Assembly: GCF_001421515.1 (NCBI RefSeq)
Contig: NZ_LMKM01000003.1
Location: 1-64,000, forward strand
Source: Pedobacter sp. Leaf216
GTDB lineage: Bacteria; Bacteroidota; Bacteroidia; Sphingobacteriales; Sphingobacteriaceae
Direction: 5' to 3'
Length of the DNA: 64,000 nucleotides
Below are positions 60,962 to 64,000 of this stretch, piece after piece; the first letter of the stretch is position 1; every line of letters starts with the position of its first letter. The notes under the pieces are model-generated. The model was not told where the DNA came from. It saw nothing but the letters and a program-made list of their open reading frames with translations, and did no database searches. The position numbers were made by a program, and so were the translations under genes.

Positions 60962-61153
60962 ATGATTAAATTAGCGTATAGCACTCCAATTTCCAGACTT
61001 GATAAGATTAAGGTTGGTGATGAAATTACTGATGAATATCAGTCTACAGGTAGGGTTACTCAGATAACCAAAAATATTAAAGATAAGTTTACCGAATTTA
61101 TATTTCTGTTAGACAGCAGACAAACCATTTTTATTCTCTGTACTTCAGGTTGA
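60962..61153 (+). CDS. Hypothetical small protein
   Basis: A 63-residue protein, not recognised. Its pattern is beta-rich with a DEITDEYQSTGRVTQITKNI core, resembling a small SH3- or Tudor-like fold by hydrophobic spacing only. No signal peptide. It stands between the regulator and the hydrolase gene. Function unknown. Confidence 0.45.
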   Translation: MIKLAYSTPISRLDKIKVGDEITDEYQSTGRVTQITKNIKDKFTEFIFLLDSRQTIFILCTSG

Positions 61154-61262
61154 CTGTAATATAGCATCCATTATTACAGCAATATTAATTTTTTGGTACA
61201 AAACATTCGTTTATATTCATTGAGTGGAGAAAATTGCTATCTTGTAGCCAAATCCAATCGTC

Positions 61263-62873
61263 ATGAAGAAACGTTATTTTGCTAAAGTAGGTGTTGCTGT
61301 TACTTTTATTATTGCTATTACGTTTTCAAATTGTAAGAAGGCCATTTTGGCCGCTCCGGAAAATGTCGTTCCTCCCGAAACTGTTGGAGTAACCCCTCCA
61401 CTAAGTGCCGAACCTTTTAAAGCTTTTCTTGGCGTAAATGCCTTCGAGTGGGATTATACCACTGAGGTTAACCACGGGCAAGTGGATGAAGCGAGGTTTC
61501 AGATTATTAAATCCTTTTCAGGAATAAGGCACTATTTAGATTGGCAGCGGATAGAAAATAAGGAAGGATCGTTTACTTACAGCCCCTCACACTATGGGGA
61601 TTGGGATTATGATCAGATTTATCAACGCATGAAGGATGCTGGTAAAGATGTTCTTATAGATTTAAAAGGTTGTCCGGATTGGCTTTTAGCCACATATCCT
61701 GTTGGTCAGCGTGATGGAGAAAACGTTCCTGCACCTTATGGTTTAAACCGGTCTCAACCTGCTACCTATATTAAACAGGCACGTGTGGGTTTTCAGCTTG
61801 CAGCCCGTTATGGTTCGAACAAAAATGTTGATAAAAGCTTACTTCTGGCCGATCCAACGGTAAGATGGAGAGATGATCCACAAAATTTGCCAAAAGCTGG
61901 TTTAGGGCTTATCACTTATATAGAATGTGATAATGAACGCGACAAATGGTGGAAAGGCCCGCTTGCACAGCAATCTGCAGAAGAATATGCAGCCAATCTT
62001 TCTGCTTTTTACGATGGCCATAAAGGTACGCTCGGTAAAGGAATTGGTGTAAAAAATGCCGATCCCAATATGATTGTTGTAATGGGCGGTATTGCTGATG
62101 CAAACCCTGAATTTGTACGCAAAATGGTTCAATGGTGTAAAACTAACAGGGGAACCAAGGCTAACGGGCAGATAGATTTATGCTTTGATGTTGTTAATTA
62201 TCATCAATACGCCAATGATGCTTTTAAAAATAATGGAAATGCAACAGTAGGTTTGGCACCCGAACTTTCAGATTTAGGTAAGGTAGCATCGCTTTTTAAA
62301 GAGTTTGCAAAATCAGTAAACGGCGGCATCCCGGTATGGGTAACGGAAACAGGTTATGATGTTGGCGAACATACCCCACAAAGGGCAATAAAAATTGGCA
62401 GCAAAAGTTCGATGATTACCCAGGCAGATTGGAACATGCGTACTGCACTTTTATATGCAAGATCAGGCATTTCCAAATGTATGTTTTACATGCTTGATAA
62501 TGTGGATGTGAACAGCTGGACGCAATATAGTTCATCGGGCTTTATCAATCCAGATTTCTCACGCAGGCCTTCTGCCGATTATGTACTCCAGGCAAATAAA
62601 TTGATAGGTGAATATCATTATTCATCAACAATTAGTAAAGATCCATTGGTTGATGTATACATGCTTAACGGCAAAAAAACTTTTGTGCTAACCATACCTG
62701 ATCAGGTAGGAAGATCGAAAACTTATGATCTTGATCTTGGATCGAGTAAAGAAGCCATTGTTTATAGTTTCGCTATCGGTAAAGATCAAATGGATGCTAA
62801 AACAGTAGCAACCAAAAATGGCACTTTACAGATTTTAGTAACAGAAACCCCGATTTTTATACAGGCAAAATAA
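61263..62873 (+). CDS. Secreted clan GH-A-like glycoside hydrolase
   Basis: A 536-residue exported protein with a lipoprotein-type signal (VTFIIAITFSNC) and a proline-rich linker. The TIM-barrel has the two expected acidic motifs of clan GH-A: acid/base Glu in YIECDNERDKWW and nucleophile Glu in VWVTETGYD, about 130 residues apart. NYHQYANDAF supplies a catalytic-site Tyr/His. The C-terminus (about residues 440-536) is beta-rich. A near-promoter (TTG, 17 bases, TATCTTG) is seen at 61221-61247. It may trim an exopolysaccharide made by the cluster to the right; family number is not assigned. Confidence 0.75.
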   Translation: MKKRYFAKVGVAVTFIIAITFSNCKKAILAAPENVVPPETVGVTPPLSAEPFKAFLGVNAFEWDYTTEVNHGQVDEARFQIIKSFSGIRHYLDWQRIENKEGSFTYSPSHYGDWDYDQIYQRMKDAGKDVLIDLKGCPDWLLATYPVGQRDGENVPAPYGLNRSQPATYIKQARVGFQLAARYGSNKNVDKSLLLADPTVRWRDDPQNLPKAGLGLITYIECDNERDKWWKGPLAQQSAEEYAANLSAFYDGHKGTLGKGIGVKNADPNMIVVMGGIADANPEFVRKMVQWCKTNRGTKANGQIDLCFDVVNYHQYANDAFKNNGNATVGLAPELSDLGKVASLFKEFAKSVNGGIPVWVTETGYDVGEHTPQRAIKIGSKSSMITQADWNMRTALLYARSGISKCMFYMLDNVDVNSWTQYSSSGFINPDFSRRPSADYVLQANKLIGEYHYSSTISKDPLVDVYMLNGKKTFVLTIPDQVGRSKTYDLDLGSSKEAIVYSFAIGKDQMDAKTVATKNGTLQILVTETPIFIQAK

Positions 62874-62897
62874 ATAGAAATTTAAATAGATTTTTTT

Positions 62898-62936
62898 AAA
62901 TGGATGATAGCAATAAACTATCGTCCATTTTTTTTT
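62898..62936 (+). terminator. Terminator after hydrolase gene
   Basis: AAATGGATGATAG (62898-62910) pairs with CTATCGTCCATTT (62918-62930), with one G-U pair, and is followed by a T run. Confidence 0.9.
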
Positions 62937-62984
62937 AAACTGCTTCCTTCAAGGTTTCTACTATTCAAGTAGATTCATTTAATA

Positions 62985-63102
62985 TTATATTTCTTTTTTC
63001 GCTTTGGGTACTGGAGTTGCTACATCTGCTAACTTTTCGGTTTCGGTAGTCCTGCCATCCGCTTTATCCTGATGAAAAATCGGGATGCTCGCTCCTGTCC
63101 CT
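62985..63102 (-). pseudogene. Possible C-terminal gene remnant
   Basis: On the minus strand this reads GASIPIFHQDKADGRTTETE then LADVATPVPKAKKEI and a stop at 62985-62987, with no start and a stop just upstream. The composition is protein-like and ends in a basic tail, so this could be the 3' remnant of a lost gene. It may also be chance. The remaining 62937-63485 holds no other feature except a short REP-like motif near 63172-63192. Confidence 0.2.
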
Positions 63103-63485
63103 TAGTTTACTTAATACCGTACGATTATCTGAGCTCAGATTTAATAAAGTTTGAGTTTTTGCTTGTTAGTCTGAGCGGAGCCGAAGACTTAAGTATTTCG
63201 TTGGAAAAGCCTTTTTCACATCAAATTACCTAGCCCGATAACTGATCCTAATTAATCATTTTTCAGACTACAACAGGAAATCTCAGCCAAATATCTAACT
63301 AGCCAGTATTGAGTATTCTTATAATGTTTATTGCTGTTTTTTTTATTGATACTTAAGGGCTATTGAGCACTGGGGCTGTAAACAATAGCTTTGTAGGAGC
63401 TAAGGCTTAGGATCTAAACACGATTTGGCGTGTGGATTTAACTTTGAATGAGCCTTAATTTATATGAATATAAATACGATTAATA

Positions 63486-64000
63486 ATGATTTCTGAGGGG
63501 CAGAAACAATCACTTTATATCTTTCAAGATTGGAAGAACAATAAAGGAAATTTTAAGTCCCGTATGATCATGCTCTTCTACAGAATATCTTCAATAATAT
63601 ATCGGTACAAAATTTTACGGTTTATTTTTTTCTGGTATTTACTGCTGTATAAGTTTGCTATTGGCTGGTTAATGAATGTTGGTATCAACTCAAGTGCTAT
63701 TATTGGTAAGGGCCTTAAAATTCAATATGGCTTCGGAACGGTGATTGGCAGCAATACCATAATCGGTGAAAACTGTAACATCAGGCAGCTTACCAACATC
63801 AGTTCTAAAATAAAAGAAAATGGAAGCTGTAGTAAGGCACCTAGAATTGGTAATAATGTAGATATAGGAATTAACGTGGTAATACTTGGTGATGTAAAAA
63901 TTGGCAACAATGTAATAATAGGCGCCGGCTCGGTAATTACCAAAGATGTTGAGGATAACTGCGTAATGGTAGGTAATACCGCTACTGTGTTAAAGAAGAA
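63486..64000 (+). CDS. Serine-acetyltransferase-type left-handed beta-helix protein, cut by window edge
   Basis: The frame is open from the ATG at 63486 to the end of the window (171 codons shown). The start SEGQKQSLYIFQDWKNNKGN and the two hydrophobic segments (IYRYKILRFIFFWYLLLYKF) match serine acetyltransferase-like proteins of capsule and exopolysaccharide loci. Hexapeptide repeats follow: IGKGLKIQYGFGTVIGSNTI, then IGNNVDIGINVVILGDVKIG, NNVIIGAGSVITKDV. An acetyl-CoA-dependent O- or N-acetyltransferase is likely. The C-terminus is missing. Confidence 0.85.
   Translation, partial: MISEGQKQSLYIFQDWKNNKGNFKSRMIMLFYRISSIIYRYKILRFIFFWYLLLYKFAIGWLMNVGINSSAIIGKGLKIQYGFGTVIGSNTIIGENCNIRQLTNISSKIKENGSCSKAPRIGNNVDIGINVVILGDVKIGNNVIIGAGSVITKDVEDNCVMVGNTATVLKK

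Noticed and set aside
1..64000. tRNA, rRNA, riboswitches, phage or transposase genes
   Set aside because: Searched by eye for tRNA cloverleafs, conserved rRNA words, and transposase or integrase motifs. None was found, though short or degenerate ones could be missed.

Overview
The window looks like chromosomal DNA of an AT-rich Bacteroidota bacterium, most likely a Sphingobacteriaceae member such as Pedobacter or Mucilaginibacter. The reasons are: families common in that group (DUF4142, DUF892, DUF421, DUF72, a TreY-MalQ fusion, the TIGR03885-type luciferase-like oxidoreductase), a promoter of the Bacteroidota TTTG / TAnnTTTG type, weak ribosome binding sites, and dispersed hairpin repeats between genes. 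No rRNA, tRNA, CRISPR array, transposase or phage gene was seen. This placement is inference from gene content; no search was run.

Most of the first 56 kb reads as a stress-tolerance (general stress, osmotic, desiccation) accessory region. Carbohydrate genes are a glycogen debranching enzyme (1856-3973), a treZ / treY-malQ pair (27550-33463) and an exported trehalose-synthase-like GH13 lipoprotein (47181-48860). Oxidative and redox genes are a large-subunit catalase (42369-44561), ferritin-like DUF892 and DUF4142 proteins, several short-chain and zinc-dependent dehydrogenases, a Rieske-tailed FAD oxidoreductase and an NDH-2. Between them lie at least six very small, acidic, Ser/Thr/Asp/Glu-rich hydrophilic proteins and small lipoproteins that resemble hydrophilins in composition. 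Membrane genes include three DUF421 proteins (two in tandem with C-terminal zinc ribbons), an SPW protein and an interrupted MgtC. Sensors include a BLUF photoreceptor, a PAS histidine kinase and a stand-alone receiver.

Four loci carry lesions that can be read directly. A 2.2-kb (alpha/alpha)6-barrel-type gene is split by an in-frame TAA (16829-19009). An mgtC-like gene is split by an in-frame TAG (20511-21149). A small acidic-protein gene is frameshifted (5797-6062). An MFS transporter and an ECF sigma factor are joined tail to tail by an apparent deletion near 52280. They are either real decay or sequence/assembly errors.

The most unusual coding object is a 67-codon ORF (11099-11302) with four perfect 14-residue repeats around a YFETFLPWAA core. 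The repeats differ partly by synonymous changes and each also carries a 5-bp hairpin. Non-coding structures include two arrays of GGTCTGTG hairpins (about 1001-1240 and 9484-9770), a 240-bp composite tandem repeat (37029-37735) with a related copy at 16451-16770, a MITE-like 130-bp element (34071-34200), a 13-bp inverted repeat pair (11349-11544), and a promoter-terminator pair with no gene between them (58733-58829).

From 56 kb on the content changes to regulators (XRE, NarL-type kinase, LuxR-type regulator), unknown small proteins, a secreted clan GH-A-like hydrolase and, at the right edge, a cut-off serine-acetyltransferase-type left-handed beta-helix protein. The last two suggest the edge of a polysaccharide cluster.
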